From Vigna angularis (lineage: Eukaryota; Streptophyta; Magnoliopsida; Fabales; Fabaceae): a stretch of 64,000 nt of DNA. Made by a program: the position numbers and the translations under genes. The DNA is taken from assembly GCF_016808095.1 (NCBI RefSeq), contig NC_068976.1, forward strand, positions 11,627,001 to 11,691,000, in the 5' to 3' direction. Position 1 is the stretch's first letter. Each line of letters starts with the position of its first letter. Shown here piece after piece: positions 21,201 to 32,677 of the stretch. The notes below the pieces were generated by a model. That model was not told where the DNA came from. It searched no databases and was given only the letters and a program-made list of their open reading frames with translations.

Positions 21201-24200
21201 TTGCCTTCCCTCACAGGCAAGCATAATGCTTTTTTAATTTTCCCATTACTTTTAACGGTGGTTTTAGGGATAGCCTTCCATTGATTGTGAAATTTAATGT
21301 TAGTTTAGTTTTGTAGCTTGTGCATTTAATTGTGATTGTCCTTACAGGTATGAACGGATATTATCATTTGTCTGACTTGTCACCAACACCTTTACATTCT
21401 AAAGAAAAGGAATCACAATGTAAACATTCTTATGATCTTCAAAATGAAGAGACTTCTTTAAGGTAATTCTAGACAACTATGATATCTGTGTTGCACTGCT
21501 GGAAAATTATCTTTTGTAGCTTTGATTTTAAAATCAGCCAGCATATTCAGTTTGCAGCCTATTCTAATGGCATCTTAAGGAGTGATTTTCCCTTGATTCT
21601 ATAAATATAACTAGGGTATGGATTGTTGTTTTGTTTGACTCCAGAAGGGTGTAGAAGAAGATACTAGGGGTGCATTTGGAGAACTTGTGTGTTTGGGTTT
21701 TTGAAATAGGTTATGATTTCTGTAAGTTAAAGTTCATGGTGAAGCTTACGAATGAAATAAGCTTATATTTTTTTATGATCAAAGTTATGAAATAAGCTTT
21801 TGTGTGGTAGAAACTAATTAAATAGGTGCTTAATTTATTTGTGTACTTCAATGTGTTCGGGTCTTAGAATGTAAGTTTGGACCGAACTTAAACCCCCAAA
21901 ACGAACTTATGAAATTGGCTGAGCCCCTCACTTGTACACTCCTTTATTATGTCAAGTAAATGTGGGACTTGAGTTTTTCTCCATATATCTTTCCTCACCC
22001 AATTCGGATGGATTTGGTGCATAGATAACATGATAGGTCACCCTTTAGTAGAGTGGATCTAGGATAGAGTCTGATAGAATCTGATTTTGAGTCTAACTGA
22101 ATATTCAAAAATAACTTATGCAATGAGTGTTGTGCTCTCCTTATGATATACCCTTTTTAAGTTCTATTTCTAGTCTATGTGAAATTTTATGATTTTTCCG
22201 ATATGTGGGATAGATAGTGAGAAGTATGATAGATTCGAGGGAGAGAAAAACCTGCTCTGTTATAACCAATGATCTCATCGAACTTAAACCTTTACCTAAA
22301 GCAAATAATTTCAACCTCTTGAGTTAAATATGTGAACATTTGGGGTGGGGTAGTTAATTTAATGACTTTGTTAGCAAGACAACAATGAAGTGTAGCAAGA
22401 TGTTTTAAATTTTCTAGGGAAGAAACATCAGCCATTGGCTTAATCCAGGTGGTATTATGGAAAGCATGGGTGCAGAAACTCATGGCTGTTATAACTAGGA
22501 GGCCTAGCATACTTGGTTATTTATTTGCTAAATATATTGCTATGTTTGATGTGCTTGTTTTTGCTTTTTGGTTAACAAATGGACCAGCAAAGTTAAAGCA
22601 ACTATGCAACTATGATGCTACTTGTTGCATGGGATCATGCGCTTTTAGGGGCATGATCAGTTCAGATAATGTAAAATATCATGTTATATTTTGCATTTTG
22701 AATTTTCTGTCCTCATTTTACACAGTCAAGGATATAGGTTGTCTTTATTAATTTTGGCACCTTTTCTTTTAAATCTTCATTTAATGATGACTTTTCACCT
22801 ATCATCAAATTAGCTATTAGTGTGCTTTAGTGGCATGATAGTGCATCTTGCAGACTGAACACAACTGAAGTGGCATTGCATTATGTTTGTGCAGAGTGAT
22901 GATAGAAATCTTACAGATTGAAAACAAATGATGTTCAGTGAGATTAACAGGCCATTAAATTCTTTTCTTTTCTCCTTTATTCATTGACCCCTCAAAGTTT
23001 TAAGGTGATTTTGAAATTTTATGTTTGTCCGGATCATAATGAAAAGGGGTTCAAAATCCTCCCTTACTCAAAGAATGACTAACATGGTTGTGTTGAGAAT
23101 CCAAATGTGAGTTTAAGTAGAAATGAGAAAGTGGAGCAACATATAAAGGTAAAGATCTATTATCTCATTATCTTAAGGTTTTGGATAAAGAGTGTGTCAA
23201 TCCTTATGTGGTTGAGTTCAAATCTCATCTTCTCAAAATATCTCCTCCTTCATAGATCCTACAAGCTGCTTTTCCATGTAAACATTAAAATTTACATTGG
23301 AACAAGTTACATTCTTTCTGAAAATTCCAACAAGTTTTATTTGGCCTCCTTTACATTGGGTTATCTTCTCCTTATTCCAGACAATATGTCGCATTCCCTG
23401 CAGGTTCACCCTTTTTTCTGTGCAACTTCTTGCATCCTTCCATTCTTTGTTTCTTTTTTATGTGAAACACACCCTCTTCGTCCTGTTTTGTCTTTTTTTT
23501 TTCTCTGCTGATTATTGATCGCAGTTAGTTTATACACAGCATCTTCTTAGTCACAATCAGGTCAACAGAACACCTCAGATCAGACTCTTGTTTTTGTTGA
23601 CTTGTTAATTGTCCTTTAGATTGGTGGGTGATTGAGTCTCAAGATTATGATTGTTGATTATTAGTTATGATTGATATTTATCTTATGTATAGAGGCCATT
23701 CCATAATTTGCTACCCTGGTATAATACTTAAGGCTTCGGGGATAAATCAGTCTCCCAACATTATTCTGTAGCAGCTACTACTGTACCCGTTATTTTGTTG
23801 ACATTTGTGGATGAAACTGCAACTCTTATTCTTTTTCATGTAGTTTCTTCACAAGCAATTTTATTTAGTCAAAACCTCAAGATTGTGTAAATTGATCTTC
23901 AAATTTCTCTAGAGAAAGCTGACTATATAAGTTTGGCATCTTAAAATGAGTGGAGGTAGAAATGCCTCCTAACATGTTGATAGAGATGTATAGGAGAAAT
24001 CATCCATTGTCAGAAGAGTGAGTGATGGAACTTGAACACATGATATGTTGCAAGAATAGGTATTGTAGTTTTTGTTTATGCTGGGATAAACACCTTAAAC
24101 CAGAAACTGTTGAAAAAAAATGCCTGCCTGGCTTTGTTTTTATGCATGTCAATTGGGTATTTGATTGATAAACATTATTCATTTTTCTAATTCCATCTTG

Positions 24201-27200
24201 TCGGATCAGAAAATTGGGTTCCATTTACTAATATCTGCAAACTTTTTTCTCTCCTCCAATTTTGATCTTGCAGCCTTGGTATAAACAAAGACAATATCAG
24301 ATCTAGTACATGTGAAAAATACTCTGAGCAATCGCCAAATATATGTTTGGAAGGCAAGTATCCTTGTCCTGCTCTGATAAACTGTTGCCGTAGCAACTTT
24401 TCCTCAGGGATTGAACCCCTTCGTAAGAACCTAGGGCAACAACTTGCTGATGTCAGTGGTGAAACTTCTTTGAAGATGCCTTCAGATTTGTTTAGAAATC
24501 TGAATACTACGAACAACGGAAATATCCACTTTGAGCAAGGTGGGCATGCTCCTCAATGGAGAGATGTGCCCAGTAAGGTCAGGAAAGCAGTTTGTGATGC
24601 GACATCTTTAGATCAAACATTTAATGGTTTCGATAAGGAAGCACGAGATGGTTTTCAACTTGGAAACATTTCCACAAAATGCTCCAAAATAACCACTGAT
24701 ATGGGAGACCTGTCAGAAGAGAAAGAAAATTCTAATGTTTCTTCTGGATGCTCTGCTCCTGTGATTACTCAGGCATCTGTGATGGTGAACAAAATTGATT
24801 ACTGTACTGATGAAGCTATAGACACTGGCGTTGTCAACAAGCTCGAAGTTGATGAAGGGTCAGGTATTGATCAAGGCTCCATGTCAGATTTGGTTGGAAG
24901 TGAAAGAACCGGTGAGTCTCTAGGCTTGATCTCTGGGAATTATTTGAAAAATGGTTGTTCGAGAGTGTTGAATGATGAATCATGTTGCGATCTACTTGAT
25001 GATCTTAAACTGTTAGATTCCTTGATATGGAAGAAAGAAAGGAATCAAAATCATTTTGTGCTTTCTGCTAATTGTAAAATCAATCAATCTCAAAATGTCA
25101 AGAGGGGCATCAATGGAAGAAAGCGAAAGAGAAATGTGGTGAAGATTCTAGATGCTTCATTATCTTCTGAATTCCCTTCCTTGTTGCACAATAAGAATAA
25201 TGAAGATGCTGAGATTTTTAATTCCTCTTCTAATTTGTCAAAAGAAATGCAAATGCATTCTCTGCCTAGCCTGCAGAAATCATTTAACAAGTCTTCCTTT
25301 GTTCAATCTTGTAACACACGAATACAGTCCGCATTTGCATCTAAATTTGTTTCCTGTAAGAATCGTCGGAGCAAGCATCTCATTCATAAAGTTTCCTATG
25401 AGTCTCTATCAGATTCTGATGCTGAGTTTCACTCACCGCCTGTATTTTCTGGAACAAAGAGATTGAGAAAGAATCTCACTTCTGATTTTGAGCAGTTTCA
25501 TATACAAGAACCATCCTATGAGGAACCTGAAAATGGTAAGTTGAGGCCATTCTTATGCAGGAAGGAAAATCATCATAGAACAAGGCCAGTAGTATGTGGA
25601 AAACATGGTGAAATTTGTAAAGAACATTTGGCTAAAGAGGTGCAAAAGCCTGCAAAAATTGTATCCCTCAGGAAGGTCCTTAAGTCTTCCAAAAGGTGTA
25701 TGAGCCACACAAATGGAAAACCTAGACTAACTTCAAAAAAGCAATGGAAGAAATTGAGCATTGGAACAGATAGTGGGTCCTTCTGTGGGAACCATGGTTT
25801 AAAAATTAAAGAACACGGTGAAACACAAACTACAATAATTTATAATGAAGCAAATGTTGATATGTCCTTGGAAGACTTGGAGAGAGGTGGCAAGCAAGAT
25901 GCTAAAGCTAAAGCTAAGCAGGGTGTTAGGGTTGGAAATAGAGAAAATGTTCGATTGAAGACGAAGAACAAGGACATTCGGAAACACCGCAGCATTAATG
26001 AGCTCACTGCTAAAGGTGAATTTGAGCAGAGCTATGTGATTGTTATTCTAAATAATTGTTTTAGCAATAAATTAAACAGAATCTATAATGATGAGGTGTG
26101 GATTATTAACATATTCATGTTTGGAGTAGTTTATTAATTGGTTTATTATTTACTCCTTAACCTAAATGCTGGCTTTCTTTCATGATTGGAGTGCCACATC
26201 CTATGATGATCTACAAGCTGATCTTGATAGATGTTGGGTAATGCTTTGTTTTATTGACTGTTCATATTCTACCAAACTTTGTTACTTGAGTAGTGTGATT
26301 TCATCAGGAGTCTAGTAGCAACAACTTATGAGTGATGATTTATTAAATTTAGGGTTGAAATTTATCCAAGCACGTCCCCCATACTACAATATTTATTAAT
26401 AGCATGAATTTTTATTTACACATGTATGTCTTCATTTGAAACATGGTTCTTATTTACACGTATTTGTAGAGAATTATTTTCCTGAGAAATGTCTCACAAA
26501 GAGTTTAAATGCATGTCAGAAACCAAAGTGACGGATATGATAAGTTGTGCTCAAGACAGAGAGACTGGTTTGTGTAGCCCAAAAAGTAGAAAGTAAGCAA
26601 ATAAAACTGTCCTATTTACATATTCTGTTTTAGATGTATTCCATTTAAATGTCAGTGTTTTCTTTCCATATTGTTATTCTTACTGTGTGTCTCATTGCTA
26701 TTGTGTTCTTGCAGCTCTAGTCAAGGTCATCTAAACATATCTACTATAAACTCAGATACCTTCTGCTGTGTGTGTCAAAGCTCAAGCAATGATAAAATCA
26801 ACTGTTTGTTGGAATGTTGTCAATGCCTAATTCGAGTATGTTTATTTTTATAGTTAGTAATATTGAATTGTTGAATGGTTCATATTGTTTGTATGAAACA
26901 AGATTTTAATATATCTCCTTTATCTCGTCTGCCAGGTGCACCAAGCTTGCTATGGTGTTTCCACATTACCCAAAAGAAGTCGCTGGTGTTGCAGACCATG
27001 CCGGACCAACTCAAAAAATATTGTATATCCAATATGCATTTTTAATTTTCTATTTGATTTCTCAATCCTTATATGAGTCTTGTTTTTTGTGCTTTCCTTT
27101 CTAATACATGAAGCCATTCATCCTTCAAATATTTTTTATTCTTTGCCTCTATTTATACCCCAAGATAAAGTTATTCATCTATTGAATGATTTTTTCATGA

Positions 27201-30200
27201 CTATTTGTGATTCCTCTGCTGCTGCGTATGTATAGTCTTCATTTGAAATTTAATCTAACACTTCTTTCCATGCTTTTTGTTTTGCGTGTTTCCAATATCA
27301 AGGCATGTGTCCTATGTGGTTATGGAGGTGGGGCCATGACTCGAGCAGCAATGAGTCATGCGATTGTCAAGAGCCTCCTAAAAGTGTGGAATGGTGAGAA
27401 AGATGGCATGCCTAAGCATACAACTTCATGTGAATTTTTTGGAAAGGAAATATATGCATTCCCATCCTCAAAGGCTGGTCAAGAAAGTGTTTTAAAGACA
27501 AAAATCCATGATACATCAACAGATCTGGTGAAAGTTCAAATATCTACAAATCATATGCAGCATACCCTCACTAGTCTTTCTAATTTTAAGGTACACAACA
27601 GCATTACTGCAGGAGTTCTTGATCCAACTGTTAAACAATGGATTCATATGGTTTGTGGTCTTTGGACTCCTGGAACAAGATGCCCGAATGTTGACACCAT
27701 GAGTGCTTTTGATGTATCTGGTGTTGCGCGTCCCAGGGCAGATGTGGTGAGTACCTAACAGGAGTTCTATATTGCTCAGCTGGTTAAACAATGATTTCTG
27801 AAGTAAAACTAAAGTTATTATTCTTCTCCATGGGTTCTGACCCTTTTACCATTATTAGTAATTTTGTGTGAATACAGTAGTCTGTTTACATGGTATAACG
27901 TGTAGGTACTCTATTTTATTTTTGTTGTATCTTATTATTGCAAACAAGGACACAAATATAATGAAAAACAGGGTATAAGCTGTTTATCATATAGATAATC
28001 ACTCTTCATTTCCTCCTTTGTTTGTCTTGTTACAGTACAGGCAGTTAACCCAATAATTTCACAATTTGTGCTATTTTCATGGTTATTTCATTAATTTGTG
28101 CTGTGCTATTTATTTTCATGTTCTGGGTTATATGGGTAAGCTGCACATTGATTGTTGGGCCTTATATGTGAGCTTAGTAGTTTGTAGAAGGAATGCAATA
28201 GAATTGTAAAACTTGTAGTGTTTGACTATGAAAATGAAGAAATATATTATGTCCGCAACTTGCTCTGACTTTATATAAGGTCAAACTTATTTTACAACTG
28301 TTTCTTAACATTATTTTGTGGCATTTAGCATTTGCTCTTCTTTCGCTAAACTATTTTTCACAGGTTTGTTCCATTTGCAATCGATGGGGTGGTTCTTGTA
28401 TAGAGTGCAGGGTGGCTGATTGCTCTGTCAAGTTTCATCCTTGGTGTGCTCATCAAAAGGTACTTTTTCTTTTTGATAAGTGGGAACTTACATCATAAAA
28501 CTTTCTGCTCATACTTTAGTTAAACTATTTTAGCAACTATAATTTTTATTTACAAGGTCCGCTGTCTAATAATATCTGCTGTTAGTGAAAATGTCTCGTA
28601 CCAAAGGTTATGAAAAAATTGAGATCTATTATTCCCTACCACTAGATATGCCAATGGATGTTGCCCAGGTTTTTCACGAGTACTATTTGTCTGAGTTCTT
28701 TGACGAAATAGGTCATTTCATTTGTATTTTGGGTTTATTACCTACTACATGCTTAAAGCTTAGTTGACTTTTAGTCTGGGTGGGACTGCTACAGTATATT
28801 AGGATTGTCGCTTGCTGTTTGAGAACTTGGGTTTGTATTAGTATTACAACTGCATGACCTGGGCTCTATTAATCTCATCAAAAACATGTTTGGAGCTTCA
28901 ATCAGAATTGCTCCTGTGAAGAAAATGTAATTGCATGACTCTACATGTTGACTTACAATTTTAACTATCATGATGAACATGTGTTAAATCTTCCTGGTTT
29001 GGCAAGTACTTTGCAAGTGCTTTGCAAATGTAGGTTATTTTGATATGATTGGTGTAAACATGACAATTGGACATTGCTGTGGTATGCACTTTCTTTTTCT
29101 TGAGTTCGATACCTAAGATGAGTTATCAAGTGTTTCATTGATTTTAAACATGTGTTATGAATTCTGTTGTCAATAAATATTTGATAATGCAAATTGAGTG
29201 TTGCATCCATTAATGTGCCATAACTCCCATGACAATTGCTTCTCAACTTTACAGAACCTGTTGCAAAGTGAGACTGAAGGTATTGATGATGAAAAGATTG
29301 GATTTTATGGAAGATGCATGCTTCATGCTATTGAACCTAGATATCTGTCCATGTATGATCCTATTGATGAAATGGGAAATCAAGAAGAAAAGGAATTCAC
29401 CTGTGCCAGGGTAGAGGTATTTTCTTCATTCATAGCATTTTTGGGACTTTATCTCCTCTCGGGTGATGTGGGAAACCATTTTCAGGGCAGAGGTTTTTCG
29501 AATACTGACATGTAATGATATTAAATGTCTTATTCTGGATTATTGTAGGGTTACAAGGGAAGAAGATGGGATGGTTTTCAGGATAATCACTGCCAAGGTG
29601 GATGCCTTGTTCCTGAGGAGCAGCTTAATGCTTGGATTCACATCAATGGGCAGAAATTATGTTCTCAAGGACTCATAAAATTCCCCGATTTGGATATGGA
29701 GCATGATTGTCGAGTATGTATATTGGTTGTGTTGCATAGCCTCCAATATGGATATACATTTGTTTTGTTGAAATATGAGCTTTAAATTTTGTCTACTAGT
29801 CCGTAGCTGATTAATATTTTAGATTAAGTATTTTCTTGAGACGTGTAACTAATATATTACTGTTTGTTAGTATTATGGAAAATATTACATCCTATCTTAT
29901 CCTATCCTAGAGTATCTTGATCCTTTAGATTCATGTCCCTCTTTACTGGTGATTTCTCAATTTCAGTTACCATATTTCCTCATGTTAATTTGTCTCTTAT
30001 TTAGTCAGTATTATGATTAGTATAAGGGTTAAAGGTTAATACTTTAGGTTTCATAATCATATCCATACATTGTAATATTAATATATCTCAGTTAATATTA
30101 ATCTAATGTTTCATTGTCATTTATCCTTCCTCCCTCTACATAAATCCTCTTATTTTCAACATTGTTCAAGTCAAGATAATGTTTAGTTTTCCTAACAAAA

Positions 30201-32237
30201 GTTCCAGATCCACATATCTTGGGCATCTTACTTTAGCAGATCATAAGCTTTATGCCTACGAAAACATGTATTTTTTTAAATAGAGTTTCTAATTTTTATT
30301 GTAAGCTTCAGCCTATTCCCTGACTTTCTTATTTCCTGCTGTATGCAGAAGGAATACGCTCGGTACAAACAAGCAAAGGGATGGAAACACCTTGTTGTGT
30401 ACAAATCCCGTATACACGCACTTGGTCTTTACACTTCTCGATTCATTTCCCGGGGTGAAGTGGTATGATACTGGTTTACAAGTGTTCATATGCCTCTACA
30501 CTGTGATTGCAAATATTAAGCATTTCTTATGTTTCTCTAGGTGGTTGAATATGTTGGTGAAATTGTGGGATTGCGTGTGGCTGATAAAAGGGAGAAGGAT
30601 TATCAATCTGGAAAGAAACTTCAGTACAAGAGTGCCTGCTACTTCTTCAGGATAGACAAAGAGCATATTATTGATGCCACAAGGAAAGGGGGGATTGCTC
30701 GGTTTGTTAACCACTCGTGCCTGGTATGTTTACTTCAAGTTTGACTCTTTGTTTATTGTTCATCTCGTTTTTAGTTTTTTCGATTTTAGTGTGCATTCAT
30801 TAATGCCTTCGTCTACGCTTATGGTTGTGGCTTATAAAGACTCAATACTTGTCATAAAATTGTTTCGGGTAGTGTCCTCAAATATGTGTGTTAAGAACGC
30901 TTAGTATTGATGATTTTGTCCAAAAAAGCTAACGTGCTTGTACAAATAAGAACCTTTTTCTAATCAGTCTTTATCCAGTGCATGCTGTATTTAGTTTCAA
31001 CTCCATAATCCTGGAATGAAAGTTGTTCAAAATTGAACTGACCCAAAATTCGTAAAATCAGATGTTGATCATAACTGATATTTTCTGGATTTATTTTTTC
31101 CTAAACTAAACGGAGTGGTTTAGGATAAAAAATCAAGAATAAAATTAGATAAAATCGTTTATTGTATTTAAGTAAAATATTATAAATTTAGAGTTAATTA
31201 AAAAACTAACAAATATCTAAGAGAAAGTCTCTTTAAAGTTGATTATGGACTGATTGAATTTTACTTATAAAATATTTATATTTATTAAAACAAGGTAATA
31301 CATTTGTATTGTAATTGTTAACTATATTATCTAATTTATTTATAAATATTAGAGGAAGCTAAAGCTAAAATTATAAATATAAAAATAATCTTACAAACAG
31401 ATTTTGTATGTCTATTTCACAATTTTTCATACAATAATGTTTAACAATGTTATGTAGAAACGTTTTATAATTTTTGTTTTGTAAAAAATGAACAAATTGT
31501 AATTGACAAGATTCGTGCTGTAAACAAAACTGCGAAATAGTAGTTTGATTTAGTTATTATTTAATAAAAAACTAATTCACTGAGCAAACTAAATCCTTAC
31601 TCATGAATATTTCTTTGGTCTATCCTTGATATAACTTTACGACCGTTAGAAGTTTCAATAGACGTGATGTGTTTTAACAATTGCTCTGTTCCATTTGTTC
31701 TTCAATTCATTCTAACAAATATTTGTTTATGATGTTTATGACCAGCCAAATTGCGTGGCAAAAGTGATTACTGTAAGGCATGAAAAGAAGGTAAATTGCG
31801 AACATTTTATTCAATTTTCTGGATTTATTAGGTTATGGTTTAGAAAAAGTGGCACCACTTGATTATACGTCGGAGTCGTTTCATTCATGATTCGTGATTA
31901 CAGCAAAGGTTTACTTAAATGTTGGATTTGTTGTCAAATATATAAACGTTGAGGATTAAATGTTTTTTTATATGTTCTGATAGTTTGCGTGTTTAGATGA
32001 ACCCGATCCTTCCTAGCAACGCTTTGAACTTAACGTGTGTGGTTTCAGATTTCATCTCTTTTTACTGCACGCTAATGGAAAAAATTGGCTTGTGGTTTTT
32101 TCAAGGTTGTTTTCTTTGCTGAGAGGGATATATTTCCTGGTGAAGAGATTACGTATGATTACCACTTTAACCACGAGGACGAAGGAAAGATTCCATGCTA
32201 CTGCAATTCAAAAAATTGCAGGCGCTATATGAACTGA
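15232..32237 (+). CDS. Trithorax-type histone-lysine N-methyltransferase (PHD-ePHD-SET)
   Basis: Nuclear enzyme expected to methylate histone H3 lysine, most likely K4. Coding exons read: 15232-15318, 17263-17908, 17999-18087, 18210-18308, 19442-~20132, ~20245-21216, 21348-21462, 24274-26015, 26520-26592, 26715-26835, 26936-27022, 27303-27746, 28364-28459, 29255-29416, 29549-29713, 30349-30462, 30541-30723, 31746-31790 and 32106-32237; about 2,020 residues. Phases match at every join; only intron 5 boundaries are ambiguous. Residues 1-1520 are mostly serine-rich and unrecognised, with a Cys-rich block ([18 protein letters not shown], ~residues 250-305) resembling a Tify-domain-binding module. 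Then follow a PHD finger (~1522-1575), an extended PHD (CVLCGYGG to FYGRCMLH, ~1576-1790) and SET (~1875-2003), with [19 protein letters not shown] and ITYDYHF. The post-[16 protein letters not shown] ends at the stop. No PWWP or FYR domain was seen, so it is not a standard ATX1-ATX5 protein. Confidence 0.9.
15319..17262 (+). other. Intron 1 of the SET-domain gene
   Basis: A 1.94-kb AT/T-rich intron between GCCG|GTAATC and AAATAG|GAGATG. It contains a (TA)n stretch at 15643-15682. It also has two diverged copies of a ~200-bp segment (around 15690-15950 and 15985-16225, both with TATTTGCTGTCTCTT and TTTTAGTTGAGATATTACAG), a local tandem duplication. No other gene is seen. Confidence 0.65.
18309..19441 (+). 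other. Intron 4 of the SET-domain gene
   Basis: A 1.13-kb intron between TTTGGG|GTAAGA and GCTTTAG|ATTAGG. A purine-rich patch (GGAGGGAA and related words, 18630-18720) stands out. No coding content or clear terminal repeats were found. Confidence 0.6.
21463..24273 (+). other. Intron 7 of the SET-domain gene, repeat-bearing
   Basis: The largest intron (2.8 kb), between TTTAAG|GTAATT and TTGCAG|CCTTGG. The part at 21840-22330 includes TGTGGGACTTGAGTT and nearby words that look like a decayed legume interspersed repeat. No terminal inverted repeat or target duplication could be confirmed. The short open frames here have no recognisable domain. Confidence 0.5.
30724..31745 (+). other. Intron 17 of the SET-domain gene
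   Basis: A 1.02-kb, very AT-rich intron that splits the catalytic [11 protein letters not shown] motif. The splice sites CTG|GTATGT and GACCAG|CCAAAT are clear. No embedded element was identified. Confidence 0.6.
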
Positions 32238-32677
32238 CGACTTGCAATTGTGGGCCACATGGCAGCATCATGGCGCCTGAAAATGCAAGTCGCTGCAATG
32301 TAACCAAGGTGCCATGTAGTTTGTATATGACTGGCAACAGTTTGCTAGGAGATCTATGCGTGGAGCTGAGTTTTGCTCCTTAATTTTTTGTAAATAAGCT
32401 TTCTGTTGGTGATCTTAATTTTTTTTATCTTAAATTAGTTCTTCTCACCTTCAATTATTAGACGCCTTCAGATTAATGAAATTATGGTGAAGAAAGTTTT
32501 CATGGAAAACAAATAGTATAGCAGCAGCTGAACGCAATCATTTTGTGAAAGCACGCGTTACAATTCCCCAGGCTTGTCGCACAGCCACAACTATGTTCGA
32601 AGAATTAAATAAATACATAAGCAGTGGCGTTTACATTACATTCTCCAACGATTGTAATTCGTAACCATCTATAGCCC
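32238..32677. other. Convergent 3' region between the SET and HPAT genes
   Basis: Only 440 bp separate the two stop codons, so the 3' untranslated regions of the two genes probably share this stretch. An AATAAA at about 32608-32613 could serve the plus-strand gene, which would place its polyadenylation close to the end of the opposing coding sequence. No other gene is present. Confidence 0.5.

Noticed and set aside
22449..22751. A 100-codon frame in intron 7 of the SET gene
   Set aside because: No domain, no coding-like composition, and it lies inside an intron with well-defined splice sites.
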